DNA of 64,000 nucleotides from Acinetobacter vivianii (GTDB lineage Bacteria; Pseudomonadota; Gammaproteobacteria; Pseudomonadales; Moraxellaceae): positions 38,935-102,934 of the forward strand of contig NZ_BMDR01000010.1 in the NCBI RefSeq assembly GCF_014635885.1, given 5' to 3'. Each line of letters begins with the position of its first letter. Within the stretch, counting starts at the first letter, position 1. Under the pieces are notes generated by a model that worked only from the letters and a program-made list of their open reading frames with translations, was not told the DNA's origin and did no database searches. Shown in pieces: positions 26,296 to 35,857 of this stretch. Both the position numbers and the translations under genes were made by a program.

Positions 26296-27792
26296 GTGAA
26301 AAAACATTATCTCTCTTTATCGATTGCTTTGAGCATTGCAACACTTTTGGGAAGTGGCACAGCTCAGGCAGCAGAAGATATTGACACAACATTAGCGCAG
26401 TTACAGGCGCAATTGACGGCTTTACAGCAACAGGTCAATGCGTTGAAGCAAAAGAAACAAGCTTCAGCTGAGGTGGGTGAGACAGCAGAACTCGCAGCCC
26501 AAGATCAAACATCAGCCGATGGTCAGGAAGAAAATACTGAACATAGTTTTGCGACTCAAAGTGAGTTAGCTGGTTTCCGGAGTGATTTAGAAAACTATAA
26601 GTATGATCAATCACGTCAATATGAGCGTACTTCGGTAAAATCAACTCGAGATACGACCTTGTATGGAACGGTACAAGTCCGTGCACAAACACAAAGCCGG
26701 GACACCTCTGCTGGGAACCCTGCACCTGTTACACCACGCCGCAATACCTTCGATATTCCTACGGCTTTATTTGGCGTACGTGGAAATTTATATCGAGATT
26801 ATAAAGAAGGTAAAAACTTAGATTACCAATTGTCTTTTAGCTATGGCAAACGTACGGGTACAGCAGGTAGTGCTAGTGATTTGAATTTGGCTGATGCATT
26901 TTTACGCTATAACTTTACTTCAACCAATGGTGGTCCCGAAGTCCCACGTTTAAACGTGACGCTTGGACAGCAACTGATTCCATTTGGGTTAGACCCGCAA
27001 TCTCCAGAGGATTTACGGCCAACCATCAATGTTGCGACAGGACTGGCACAATTGGGTCTATTCAATCGCCAGACAGGTCTGATTGTACGTGGCGATGTCA
27101 AACCATTTGTTGATTATTCATCAAACTATCGAGCGCCCTTATTTGAATATGCTTTGGGTGTGGTTAATGGAAATGGGACCAATAAAGTCGATGATAATGA
27201 CAAGAAAGATTATATCGGACGCGTCGCTTTCACTTTGCCTGTTGATTATGCCAGTTGGTTCCGTGAGCTGAAATTTGGTGCTTCGTATCTCAAAGGCAGT
27301 AAAAACGTTATCGCAGGCAGTAATGTTCTCGATGGTAACGGTCGCAATGATCGTTTGGGTTTCGATATTTACTACAACCATGCACCGTTTGGCGTGACTT
27401 ATGAATATGTCAAAGGACTCAGTGACTATGCAACGGCCACAGGTTCTACCTCAGAAGTAAAGTCTGAAGGGCATACCGCAACCCTGTTTTATACCTTTGG
27501 CGATCAATTTTATAACAGTGTGAAATCTGTTGCGAAGTTTGATGACTTCTGGCCGAAATCAATCCAGAGCTTCTATCGCTATGACAGTTATAACCCGAAT
27601 AAAGGTGCAGATGTGATCGGTATTGCTGGGCATGGACTTGGCAAAGTCGATATTCATACCTTGGGCCTAAATTTCTTCTTTGCACAAACGACAAAATTCC
27701 AACTAGGGCTGAATCGCTGGAGCTATGACCACGAGACAGCTGCGCAAAAAGACTTCTCGGAAGTACAAGCGCAATTCCAATACACCTTTTAA
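26296..27792 (+). CDS. DcaP-family trimeric porin
   Basis: 498-residue outer-membrane porin. The GTG at 26296 is chosen because AGGGG lies eight bases before it and the product then begins with a clean signal peptide (VKKHYLSLSIALSIATLLGSGTAQA, cleaved before AED). The mature N-terminus is a short coiled coil (LAQLQAQLTALQQQVNALKQKK) typical of DcaP, followed by a beta-barrel with aromatic-terminated strands ending AQFQYTF. DcaP-like porins pass small anionic compounds such as dicarboxylates. First in the sulfonate-type cluster and behind the sigma-54 promoter, it probably admits the organosulfur substrate. Confidence 0.85.
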   Translation: MKKHYLSLSIALSIATLLGSGTAQAAEDIDTTLAQLQAQLTALQQQVNALKQKKQASAEVGETAELAAQDQTSADGQEENTEHSFATQSELAGFRSDLENYKYDQSRQYERTSVKSTRDTTLYGTVQVRAQTQSRDTSAGNPAPVTPRRNTFDIPTALFGVRGNLYRDYKEGKNLDYQLSFSYGKRTGTAGSASDLNLADAFLRYNFTSTNGGPEVPRLNVTLGQQLIPFGLDPQSPEDLRPTINVATGLAQLGLFNRQTGLIVRGDVKPFVDYSSNYRAPLFEYALGVVNGNGTNKVDDNDKKDYIGRVAFTLPVDYASWFRELKFGASYLKGSKNVIAGSNVLDGNGRNDRLGFDIYYNHAPFGVTYEYVKGLSDYATATGSTSEVKSEGHTATLFYTFGDQFYNSVKSVAKFDDFWPKSIQSFYRYDSYNPNKGADVIGIAGHGLGKVDIHTLGLNFFFAQTTKFQLGLNRWSYDHETAAQKDFSEVQAQFQYTF

Positions 27793-27801
27793 TTTTCCAA
27801 T

Positions 27802-28884
27802 ATGAGTAATGACACAATGAAATTTTTGACGAAACATTTATTTATTGGTGCAACGGCAGGTTTGCTGGTTGCCACCAGTTTCTCAGCTTTTGCTGAAACC
27901 AATCCCACAGAAATCCGACTGGGAGTTCCTGGTGCAGGCGTAGGTGGAAAACCAAAAGTCGGAGGGAGTGCTTATGCAAGTGCGAACTTACGGGGTATTT
28001 TGGAAAAAGAGTTTGCCAAAGACGGCATAAAGGTGAAATGGAGCTTTTTCCCTGGTGCAGGTCCAGCTTTAAATGAAGCATTAGCCAACAAAAAAGTTGA
28101 TTTTGGTATCGGGCATGGTGATTTGCCTTCGATTGTCGGACGCTCGACAGGATTAAAGTCCAAGCTGCTATTTGTGACAGGACGTTTTGGACCTGTTTAC
28201 TTTGCAGTGCCATCGGATTCAGGTGCGAAAAGCCTAGCGGATTTAAAAGGCAAAACCATTTCTGTATTTAAAGGCACCAACCAACAGCTGATTTTGGGGC
28301 GTTTACTGCGTAAGTATGGATTTACTGAAAAAGATTTCCGTGTGATTAGTCAGGACTTTTATTCAGCTCAAACCTCGCTGTCTACAGGTGATATTGATGG
28401 TTTGATTACCAGTCCGTGGACATTGGAAGCACGCGGTGTGGCAAAGCGTATTTTAGAAGTGCGTAAAGATCCAAACCTGAATGGTCCATTGGTGGCATGG
28501 GTCAGCGAAGATTTTGAGAAGAAATATCCAAAAATTGTACAGCGTGTGGTGACCACATTTATTAAAGATAACGTGTGGAGTTCCGATGAAAAGAATCGTG
28601 ATACGCAGTACAAGTTATGGGCGCAAAGTGGTGTGCCTTACCTAGACTATAAAAAAGACTGGGATGATTACTCGCTGAAAGATCGTAACTCACCATACTT
28701 TGATGATTATGCAGTCAACTCTTTAAAGAAATCAGTTCAGCAGTCGATTGATTACAAGCTGATTCGCCGTCCAGTGGATGTGGATTCTTGGATTGAACCG
28801 AAGTATCTCAACACGGCGATTCAAGAACTGAAACTGGAAAACTTCTGGCCAAAATTTGATGTGAATGGCAACCGTAAAAAGTAA
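27802..28884 (+). CDS. periplasmic ABC substrate-binding protein, sulfonate/NitT-TauT type
   Basis: 360-residue solute-binding protein with a cleavable signal peptide (MKFLTKHLFIGATAGLLVATSFSAFA). The ATG at 27817 is an equally good start. The family pattern is clear: GKPKVGGSAYASANLRGILEKEF, the region KVDFGIGHGDLPS, then SLADLKGKTISVFKGTNQQLILGRLLRKYG. It resembles SsuA-type binders of aliphatic sulfonates. Located ten bases after the porin stop, so co-transcribed. This is the only one of the three binding proteins here that is soluble rather than lipid-anchored. Confidence 0.85.
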   Translation: MSNDTMKFLTKHLFIGATAGLLVATSFSAFAETNPTEIRLGVPGAGVGGKPKVGGSAYASANLRGILEKEFAKDGIKVKWSFFPGAGPALNEALANKKVDFGIGHGDLPSIVGRSTGLKSKLLFVTGRFGPVYFAVPSDSGAKSLADLKGKTISVFKGTNQQLILGRLLRKYGFTEKDFRVISQDFYSAQTSLSTGDIDGLITSPWTLEARGVAKRILEVRKDPNLNGPLVAWVSEDFEKKYPKIVQRVVTTFIKDNVWSSDEKNRDTQYKLWAQSGVPYLDYKKDWDDYSLKDRNSPYFDDYAVNSLKKSVQQSIDYKLIRRPVDVDSWIEPKYLNTAIQELKLENFWPKFDVNGNRKK

Positions 28885-28961
28885 TTGTGATCTGGATTGA
28901 GCTAAGGGCGTGTATGCCTTTGGCAAGCCAGTTTATTTGTTCACCATTTTAGGAATGACCT

Positions 28962-30215
28962 ATGCGTCAGGAATCGGTTGCTCAGGCTGAATTGGGTCAG
29001 TGGCACTTTGTATTGGGCTTTATCGGCTTGGCATTCTGTGCAGGCTTGGGCATTGGTATTGCGAAAATCGTGACCTCTCTATATGCGGTGCAGTTAGCTG
29101 CGAATGAGTTTGAAATGGGATTGATTGCCGCAGTACAGAGTTTAGGTATTTTGCTGATTGGATTACCCATTGGTTTGTTAGTACAGCGACACGGGCCTAA
29201 GACAATGTTTGTGTTAGGAAGTTTTCTCGCAGCAGTGGTGTATGTCACGGTGCCGTTTTATCCAGCGGTTTGGTATCTGATCTTATGTACTTTCCTTGTT
29301 GGGCTATGTATGCCAATGCGGTTTGTTTCGCTCAATACGGTGTATATGCAGCATTTAAAAAGTATAGGCGCTGCTAGGGCGGGATGGTTTAGAGGCACGC
29401 ATATGATGGGCTTCTTTCTGGTTGGTCCGTTATTGGCCGTGAGTTTAGTAAGTGGGGCTGGATTCTCAGATGCATTTTGGTGGATTGCTGGACTTTTTAT
29501 TTTACCAATATTGTTTGCACCATTGGCCTTTGGATCAAACTCAATAGAGATCAGTCAAGCGCAACAGAACGAAGTCTTTAGCCTTACCGTAATTGCCAAG
29601 CAATTGGTTTTATTAAAACAAGATCAGGCTTTACGACGTACCAGTCTGATTGAGATGGCGAGCAATGCCGTGATGGCGTACTACGGTTTTTTCATCATTG
29701 TCATTGCAATCAAAGACTTTGGCTTGAGTGAAACGATTGCTGCCAGTTTGGTGACACTACAGGGCGCGGTGTTTGTTGTGGCCTTATTTACGACAGGTAC
29801 TTTACTCGCACGCTGGGGGATAAAACGCTTTTATCAAACGGGTTTTGCCTGTGTTGCAGTAGCATCTGTGGCCTTGGGTATTCCCAAAGTTCCAGCGCTG
29901 TTGTGGATGGGTGCTGTGATTTTGGGTTTGGGGCTTGCAATGTTGCATATCGTTAATTTCACCATGTTTGCCAATGTGGGTGAACGCTTGGGAATGGCAA
30001 AGGTTTCTGGATTAACCGCAATGGCAGGACCTGCGGGGGCTTTGCTAGGAAGCATGGTAGGAGGTTGGCTAGGTCACTACTGGGGCTTACAGTCGATGTT
30101 TCTTATTTCAGCAGTTTTATTTGGCGGGCTGATCGGTTTTGCCCAGCAACTTACACAAGTTTTTACAGCACCGCCCGTAGAGATTGAAATGTATTCAGAA
30201 ATAGAGGGTCAATAA
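28962..30215 (+). CDS. MFS transporter
   Basis: 417-residue major facilitator with about twelve hydrophobic helices. The N-terminal half has GLGIGIAKIVTSLYAVQLAANEFEMGLI, and the loop 2-3 motif is degenerate (GLLVQRHGPKTMF). The C-terminal half contains GLTAMAGPAGALLGSMVGGWLGHYWG. It lies inside the ABC-transporter cluster and one base before the permease gene, so it is part of the same transcript. Either uptake or export of the sulfur substrate or its desulfurised product is plausible; the direction cannot be told. Confidence 0.87.
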   Translation: MRQESVAQAELGQWHFVLGFIGLAFCAGLGIGIAKIVTSLYAVQLAANEFEMGLIAAVQSLGILLIGLPIGLLVQRHGPKTMFVLGSFLAAVVYVTVPFYPAVWYLILCTFLVGLCMPMRFVSLNTVYMQHLKSIGAARAGWFRGTHMMGFFLVGPLLAVSLVSGAGFSDAFWWIAGLFILPILFAPLAFGSNSIEISQAQQNEVFSLTVIAKQLVLLKQDQALRRTSLIEMASNAVMAYYGFFIIVIAIKDFGLSETIAASLVTLQGAVFVVALFTTGTLLARWGIKRFYQTGFACVAVASVALGIPKVPALLWMGAVILGLGLAMLHIVNFTMFANVGERLGMAKVSGLTAMAGPAGALLGSMVGGWLGHYWGLQSMFLISAVLFGGLIGFAQQLTQVFTAPPVEIEMYSEIEGQ

Positions 30216-30216
30216 A

Positions 30217-31056
30217 ATGAGTAGCATCGAAACTCAATTAGAAAATGAACACACTTGGCAACGAATTAATTTAGCCCCTTATTTCAAGCAAATCGGTATA
30301 TGGGCAGTTCGTATTTTATTGGCTTTGGTTTTACCTGCGATCGCTTTAGCGGTTTGGCATTATGCTTTTCAGAAGCAATGGTTACCTGAACAAATTTTGC
30401 CAAGTCCTGCCGTGGTTTGGCAAACCACCTTAGAACTGATCGACACGCATGAGTTACAGGATAATTTATGGATTAGCTTAAAACGGGTTGCTTGGAGTGT
30501 CTTGGTGGGCGGCAGCATCGGTTTGTTATTGGGTTTTCTGATCGGTTTATCACGTCTCGCACACAAGTTCATTTACCCAACTTTTAATCTGATTGCGCAA
30601 TTTCCAGTGATTGGCTGGATTCCATTACTGATGATCTTTTTGGGTATTGATGAAAGCTTAAAAATTGCAGCGATTTCACTTGCTGTATTTGTACCTGTGT
30701 TGGTTGCGACTTATCGCAGTGTCCTGAATGTTCCTCCGCATTTATTAGAAGTCTCGCAGGTGTATAGCTTTAGTGCGTGGCAGCGATTTCGTCGTGTCAT
30801 TTTGCCTTCTGCTTTGCCCAATATTGTCAGTGGTTTACGTCAAGGGATTATGCAGGCGTGGTTATCCCTAGTTTTTGTCGAACTATTAGCCAGTAGTGAA
30901 GGGATTGGTTACCTGATTGTGTGGGGAAGGCAATTGATTCAACCCGACATTATTTTTATGGCTGTCATTGTGATTGGGATGGTGGGTTTTGTTCTAGATC
31001 ATATTTTGGGCTGGGTAGAGCGCTGGTTTAGCCATTGGCAACGCAGTGCATTTTAA
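30217..31056 (+). CDS. ABC transporter permease, SsuC/TauC type
   Basis: 279-residue inner-membrane permease of the BPD_transp_1 family with about six helices. The EAA loop that docks the ATPase reads LLEVSQVYSFSAWQRFRRVILPSALPNIVSGLRQGI. Neighbours are the MFS gene (one base upstream) and a second permease gene (11 bases downstream). Two different permeases in tandem raise the possibility of a heterodimeric channel. Confidence 0.88.
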   Translation: MSSIETQLENEHTWQRINLAPYFKQIGIWAVRILLALVLPAIALAVWHYAFQKQWLPEQILPSPAVVWQTTLELIDTHELQDNLWISLKRVAWSVLVGGSIGLLLGFLIGLSRLAHKFIYPTFNLIAQFPVIGWIPLLMIFLGIDESLKIAAISLAVFVPVLVATYRSVLNVPPHLLEVSQVYSFSAWQRFRRVILPSALPNIVSGLRQGIMQAWLSLVFVELLASSEGIGYLIVWGRQLIQPDIIFMAVIVIGMVGFVLDHILGWVERWFSHWQRSAF

Positions 31057-31067
31057 GGGGATTGAAT

Positions 31068-31856
31068 ATGTCTATTACTTCTACATCCAAACCAAGATTT
31101 AATTTCAATTATTTAAACGTTTATGGTTTGGTCCTCCCAATTGTTTTCATTGTGTTGTGGGCGATCGCATCCAAGTTGAATTGGGTCAATCCTAAACTCA
31201 TTCCAGCACCATTTGAGGTGGTGCAGATTGCAATTCATCAATTTCAGCAGCAAGAGTTTTGGACAGGTTTAGGCGCGAGCCTGTTCCGTGATCTGACCGG
31301 TTTTGTGATCGGCAGCATTCTGGCCATTATTTTTGGCATTGCCGTTGGCGTTTCACGTTGGGCCAATTATTTATTTTTACCCAGTTTTAATGTCTTGCGA
31401 CAGATTTCTTTGTTTGCATGGTTACCGTTAATCACCACCTTTTTGGATTATGGCAATAGCGCGAAAATTTTATTCATTGTGCTCTCAGTTTTTTATCCCG
31501 TGGCTTTACATACCATTGATGGGGTCAGACAAATTCCACTGCATCAATACGAAGTTGCCAAAGTCTATCAATTCAATGCTTGGCAGACCTTGAGCAAACT
31601 GATTTTACCTGCGGCAGCCAGCCAAATTTTTTTAGGTTTACAACTGGGTTTGATTTTCGCTTGGGTAGCGACCATCGGGGCAGAGTTTCTGTTGGCAAAC
31701 TATGGTGTCGGGCTGGGCAATATCGTGATTCGTGGACGGGCTGCTTTAGATGTTGGTCTGATTGTATTTGGTTTAATCGTGATTGGTTTTATCGGTGTGG
31801 CGTGGAAGAGCTTAGCTAACTTAACTGAGCGTCGTATTTTGGTTTGGCGACGTTAG
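31068..31856 (+). CDS. ABC transporter permease, SsuC/TauC type
   Basis: 262-residue permease. The ATG at 31068 (MSITSTSKPRFNF) follows AAGGGG; the longer reading would run back into the preceding permease gene. The EAA loop reads YEVAKVYQFNAWQTLSKLILPAAASQIFLGLQLGL. It diverges clearly from the permease at 30217, so it is not a recent duplicate. It is followed 12 bases later by a lipoprotein binding-protein gene, its probable partner with the ATPase at 32951. Confidence 0.88.
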   Translation: MSITSTSKPRFNFNYLNVYGLVLPIVFIVLWAIASKLNWVNPKLIPAPFEVVQIAIHQFQQQEFWTGLGASLFRDLTGFVIGSILAIIFGIAVGVSRWANYLFLPSFNVLRQISLFAWLPLITTFLDYGNSAKILFIVLSVFYPVALHTIDGVRQIPLHQYEVAKVYQFNAWQTLSKLILPAAASQIFLGLQLGLIFAWVATIGAEFLLANYGVGLGNIVIRGRAALDVGLIVFGLIVIGFIGVAWKSLANLTERRILVWRR

Positions 31857-31868
31857 GAGAATAATAAA

Positions 31869-32954
31869 ATGAAACAACAGAATTTTCGGCAATCTTTCAA
31901 ACGGCATTTTAAAGCGCTTGGGCAGATTAGCGTATTGAGTTTAATGGCAATCAGTCTCATTGCATGTAGTAAACAATCAGATATTCCACCCAAGCAGGTG
32001 CATGAGCTTCGTTATCAATCCTTGACCAGTGTGGTTTCATTACCAGAACTGGCTGAAGACTTGGGCTATTTAGGTGATCTAAAGCTGAAATATGTTGGCA
32101 GTGTGCAAGGTGGTCCTCAGGATTTACAGGCACTCACGACGGGCGACGTGGATGTTGCAACGGCTTTTGATGGCGCAATCATCAAGCTCGCAGCAGCAGG
32201 AATTAAGATCAAGGCCGTAGTTGCCTCTTATGGTAGTGATGACAAAAGTTGGGTCGGTTATTACGTTCCAAATAATAGTCAGATTCATTCTGCGCGTGAT
32301 TTGATCGGCAAAAAAGTGGCTGTAAACACATTGGGTGCACATTACGAATTTGTTTTAAAAGACTATTTGGCACGTCAAGGTTTAAGCAATGACGAAATCA
32401 ATCAAGTGGAATTTGTGGTATTGCCACCCACCAACACAGAACAAGCCTTACGTGCAGGGCAAGTGGATGCCGCAGCGCTGGTTTCTATTTTTCAAGACAA
32501 GGCCTTGGAACGTGGCGGTTTAAGAAAATTGGTCTCAGACACGGATCTGTACGGCAGTTTTACCGCAGGCAGCTATGTCTTTACCGAGAAATTCATCCAG
32601 CAGCATCCTGAAGTGGTCAAGCAATATGTAACAGGTGTTGCCAAAGCCGTGGAATGGACCAAGCAAACACCACGAGAACAGGTGCTCGCCCGTTTTAAAA
32701 GCATTATTGAAAAGAGAAAACGCAATGAAAGCGATGTGCTGATGCAGTACTGGCGCAGTTATGGAGTGGTCAGTCAAGGCGGATTGTTAAATGCAGCACA
32801 ATATCAAGGTTGGATTGACCTATTTGAAAAACGTGGTGAGTTCAAACCCAATCAGGTTAAGGCAGATACTTTATTTACCAATCAATTTAATCCCTACGCA
32901 AGTGAAAACAAAAATGTAGCTGACGATCAGCACAGTAAGGAGCATACGCAATGA
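31869..32954 (+). CDS. lipoprotein ABC substrate-binding protein, sulfonate/NitT-TauT type
   Basis: 361-residue binding protein. The signal peptide ends in the lipobox LIAC at residues ~30-33, with Ser after the Cys, so lipid anchoring (outer leaflet by the Lol +2 rule) is expected. This is uncommon for such proteins in Gram-negatives. The family core reads VSLPELAEDLGYLGDLKLKYVGSVQGGPQDLQAL, and ARDLIGKKVAVNTLGAHYEF follows. Clearly paralogous to the protein at 34697 (both have LAEDLGYL, GGPQ, HSARDLIGKKV, LPP, EQALR). Its stop overlaps the ATPase start by four bases. Confidence 0.87.
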   Translation: MKQQNFRQSFKRHFKALGQISVLSLMAISLIACSKQSDIPPKQVHELRYQSLTSVVSLPELAEDLGYLGDLKLKYVGSVQGGPQDLQALTTGDVDVATAFDGAIIKLAAAGIKIKAVVASYGSDDKSWVGYYVPNNSQIHSARDLIGKKVAVNTLGAHYEFVLKDYLARQGLSNDEINQVEFVVLPPTNTEQALRAGQVDAAALVSIFQDKALERGGLRKLVSDTDLYGSFTAGSYVFTEKFIQQHPEVVKQYVTGVAKAVEWTKQTPREQVLARFKSIIEKRKRNESDVLMQYWRSYGVVSQGGLLNAAQYQGWIDLFEKRGEFKPNQVKADTLFTNQFNPYASENKNVADDQHSKEHTQ

Positions 32955-33781
32955 GCACAAAATTAAAAATTGAAAATGTTTATAAGTCTTTTGCTGCCAA
33001 AAAAGTCAAAGGGACAAAAGTTCAGGCCGAAGATTTTGTGGCAGTCGAAAATTTATCTTTAGAGGTTAAGGCAGGTGAGTTTGTTGCCATTGTTGGTCCG
33101 AGTGGATGCGGAAAATCAACCTTGCTCGATCTTTTGGCTGGTTTAACGAGACCCAGTTCAGGTCAAATCACCATTGATGGGCAAGCCATTAAGAAACCTG
33201 GTTTAGATCGCGGTATCGTCTTTCAGCAATATGCTTTATTTCCGTGGTTAACGGCTATAGAAAACATTGAGTTTGGATTGGACGCAAAAGGTGTTGATAA
33301 ACAACAGCGTTATCAAACGGCAAAGTATTTCTTAAATCTGGTTGGGCTTTCGGAGTTCGAACATCATTATCCCAATGAACTTTCGGGTGGCATGAAGCAG
33401 CGGGTCGCAATTGCACGCAGTTTGGCCTATGACCCTGACATTTTATTGATGGATGAACCTTTTGCTGCACTCGATGCACAGACCCGCGAAACTTTACAGG
33501 CTGAATTGGTCAAAATTTGGCAACAGACCCAGAAGACCATCATTTTTATTACACATAGTATTGATGAAGCGATTTATTTGGGACAGCGCATTGCCATTAT
33601 GACTTCACGTCCCGGACGCATCAAACAGGTGATTGAAGTACCAGCTGAGCTAAGAAGCGATCAGGAAGATGTTCGTTCTAGCCCCGAATTCAGCCAACTG
33701 CGTCATCAGATTTGGAGCTTGTTACGTGAAGAAGTATTGAAAGCTCAAGAGCAGGAAAAACAAAAGCAGTTGGTCGCTTAA
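32951..33781 (+). CDS. ABC transporter ATP-binding protein, SsuB/TauB type
   Basis: 276-residue nucleotide-binding subunit. Walker A GPSGCGKST, Q-loop FQQYALFPW, signature LSGGMKQR, Walker B LLMDEPFAALD and the switch His in IFITHSIDEA are all intact. It has an insertion-like basic stretch near residues 13-25 (AAKKVKGTKVQAED). The start overlaps the binding-protein stop (ATGA). It should energise the permease(s) at 30217/31068 and perhaps 33823. Confidence 0.92.
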   Translation: MSTKLKIENVYKSFAAKKVKGTKVQAEDFVAVENLSLEVKAGEFVAIVGPSGCGKSTLLDLLAGLTRPSSGQITIDGQAIKKPGLDRGIVFQQYALFPWLTAIENIEFGLDAKGVDKQQRYQTAKYFLNLVGLSEFEHHYPNELSGGMKQRVAIARSLAYDPDILLMDEPFAALDAQTRETLQAELVKIWQQTQKTIIFITHSIDEAIYLGQRIAIMTSRPGRIKQVIEVPAELRSDQEDVRSSPEFSQLRHQIWSLLREEVLKAQEQEKQKQLVA

Positions 33782-33822
33782 ACACAATATATTTTAAAAA
33801 TTAACAAGAAGTAGAGGTGATT

Positions 33823-34680
33823 ATGTCGAGCACAAAAGAGACATTAACGTTTCCAAAAACAATTCAGTCCAGTTCAATTTCTTCTCCACCTAAGATCAGT
33901 TCTTTGGGGGATGGTTTTAATCTAAGCTGGCTTTCCAGTGGTTTTAAGCGTTCTGCTGCAATCTTACTGTTTTTGGCCATTTGGGAAATCGTACCGCGGA
34001 TTGGCTTGGTCGATTCCGCTTTCTTGCCAGCATTTTCCACCGTGTTGCTCAGTGGTTGGGGCTTGATTCAAAATGGACAGCTCTTGACGCATTTGCAAGC
34101 CAGTTTGATTCGTTCGATCAGTGGCTTTATTTTTGCGATCATTATTGCCATTCCTTTAGGTTTGGCGATTGGTTGGTACACCCGTTTTTCTGAATTTTTG
34201 AGTCCTTTATTGGAAGTCTTCCGAAATACGGCTGCTTTAGCTTTATTGCCTGTATTTATTCTTTTTCTTGGGATTGGTGAGAGTTCGAAAATCGCATTGG
34301 TCACTTATGCCTGCACTTGGCCCATCTTGCTGAATACCATCAGCGGTGTTCGTAATGTTGATCCATTGTTGATCAAGTCAGCACGAACCATGGGACTGAG
34401 TTCCATTCAGTTGTTCCGTAAAGTGATTTTACCTGCCGCGATTCCAACGATTTTCGTAGGTGTACGTTTGGCAGGTTCATTCTCAGTGTTGATGTTAATT
34501 GCCGCAGAAATGGTTGGGGCAAAAGCTGGTCTGGGTTATCTGATTAATTATGCGCAATATAACTTCCAGATCCCCGAAATGTTCTTTGGCATCATTAGTA
34601 TTACCACGATTGGTTTATTGTTTAATTACAGTCTGCTTGCGATTGAAAAGCGTTTGACCGCGTGGAAAACTGAAAGGTAG
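33823..34680 (+). CDS. ABC transporter permease, SsuC/TauC type
   Basis: 285-residue permease. The ATG at 33823 is preceded by AGAGG, so the in-frame GTG six bases earlier is not used. The N-terminal ~40 residues are a polar Ser-rich cytoplasmic extension. The EAA loop reads LLIKSARTMGLSSIQLFRKVILPAAIPTIFVGVRLAGS. It is followed 16 bases later by the second lipoprotein binding protein. It most resembles the TauC-type family; the ATPase partner could be 32951 or the more distant 37468. Confidence 0.9.
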   Translation: MSSTKETLTFPKTIQSSSISSPPKISSLGDGFNLSWLSSGFKRSAAILLFLAIWEIVPRIGLVDSAFLPAFSTVLLSGWGLIQNGQLLTHLQASLIRSISGFIFAIIIAIPLGLAIGWYTRFSEFLSPLLEVFRNTAALALLPVFILFLGIGESSKIALVTYACTWPILLNTISGVRNVDPLLIKSARTMGLSSIQLFRKVILPAAIPTIFVGVRLAGSFSVLMLIAAEMVGAKAGLGYLINYAQYNFQIPEMFFGIISITTIGLLFNYSLLAIEKRLTAWKTER

Positions 34681-34696
34681 TCAGGAGCACATCGAC

Positions 34697-35719
34697 ATGT
34701 TTAAGCAAGGCTGGGGAAAGCATCTATTTGATTTGAGTTGTATGGTGACAATGTCACTCATTTTGTTGGGATGTACAAAATCAGCATCTAAATTGACCAC
34801 AGTCGATGGACTTGAATCTTTAGAATTTAAATATTTAGGTTCACCGGGCGTGGTTACACCATTGGAATTGGCTGAGGATTTAGGTTATCTCGCACCAATC
34901 AAATTAAGCTATCAAGGTGTTTCTACAGGAGGACCACAGGGCATTCAATCGGCTTTGTCAGGTGATAGTGATATAAGCAGTCCAAGTTTTGCGGGCTCAG
35001 CCGTTAAAATGGTGGCTAGTGGTGTACCGGGAACCGTCATCATTGCTGCCTACGGTACTTTTGATGATCCTTTTGCTGGTTATTATGTACTGGAAAGTAG
35101 CCCAATTCATTCAGCCAGAGACTTAATCGGTAAAAAAGTCGGAACTAATATTCTAGGCGCACAAGTGGAATATATGCTCAAAACCTATTTAAAAAAAGGA
35201 GGACTTAGCCCTGAAGAAATCAATCAAGTAACGCTAGTGGTCTTGCCACCAGGTTCTTCAGAGCAAGCCCTAAGAAATGGTCATGTGGATTTAGCGCCTT
35301 TGACAGGACCATCAATCGAACGGGGTGGGGTACGTCGCCTTTATCGGGATTATGATCTGGTCGGCGATTTGACGACTGGTACTTATGTCATGGCAAATCG
35401 TTATATTGCGGAACATCCGAATACTACCCGTAAAGTGGTAACGGGCATTGCCAAAGCAATTGAATGGTCTAGACAGCAACCGAGAGATCAGGTGATTGCA
35501 CGCTTCGAGCAGATTCTAGCAAAGCGTAAACGTCCTGAAAATAATGCGATGCTAAAATATTGGACACAGTGGGGCATTCCAAGTACTGCTGGAGAGTTTA
35601 AAGACGATGATTTTAAAATATGGGTGGATAATTTAATTGAAGAAGATCAGTTAAAACAAAATCAGATTGATTATAAAAAGATATATAGCAATCAATATAA
35701 TGCATATAGCCAAAATTAA
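34697..35719 (+). CDS. lipoprotein ABC substrate-binding protein, sulfonate/NitT-TauT type
   Basis: 340-residue paralogue of the protein at 31869. The signal ends in lipobox LLGC at residues ~23-26, followed by Thr. The core reads TPLELAEDLGYLAPIKLSYQGVSTGGPQGIQSAL, then HSARDLIGKKVGTNILGAQVEYML, LVVLPPGSSEQALRNG and AKAIEWSRQQPRDQVIARFEQIL. Last gene of the long co-directional run before the regulator; a 138-base gap follows. Sequence differences in the pocket-lining segments (SSPSFAGSAV against ATAFDGAII) suggest a different ligand from its paralogue. Confidence 0.87.
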   Translation: MFKQGWGKHLFDLSCMVTMSLILLGCTKSASKLTTVDGLESLEFKYLGSPGVVTPLELAEDLGYLAPIKLSYQGVSTGGPQGIQSALSGDSDISSPSFAGSAVKMVASGVPGTVIIAAYGTFDDPFAGYYVLESSPIHSARDLIGKKVGTNILGAQVEYMLKTYLKKGGLSPEEINQVTLVVLPPGSSEQALRNGHVDLAPLTGPSIERGGVRRLYRDYDLVGDLTTGTYVMANRYIAEHPNTTRKVVTGIAKAIEWSRQQPRDQVIARFEQILAKRKRPENNAMLKYWTQWGIPSTAGEFKDDDFKIWVDNLIEEDQLKQNQIDYKKIYSNQYNAYSQN

Positions 35720-35796
35720 ATTATTTTTTTAGTCTAATTAATGGGTGTTTGTTTCTATTTTAATAAATGGAAATAACAAAGGTGAATTATTGATTT

Positions 35797-35812
35797 CTAT
35801 TTAAGTAAATAG
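35797..35812. promoter_or_regulatory. inverted repeat upstream of the sigma-54 activator gene
   Basis: CTATTTA-AG-TAAATAG is a perfect 7-bp inverted repeat 46 bases before the activator start. TTGATTTCTATTT also recurs near 37443 before the ATPase gene. It could be an autoregulatory site; very AT-rich, so chance is possible. Confidence 0.3.
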
Positions 35813-35857
35813 TCATGCAAGATAACTTCTCTTTTAGAATAATAGGGAAGTAAATGC

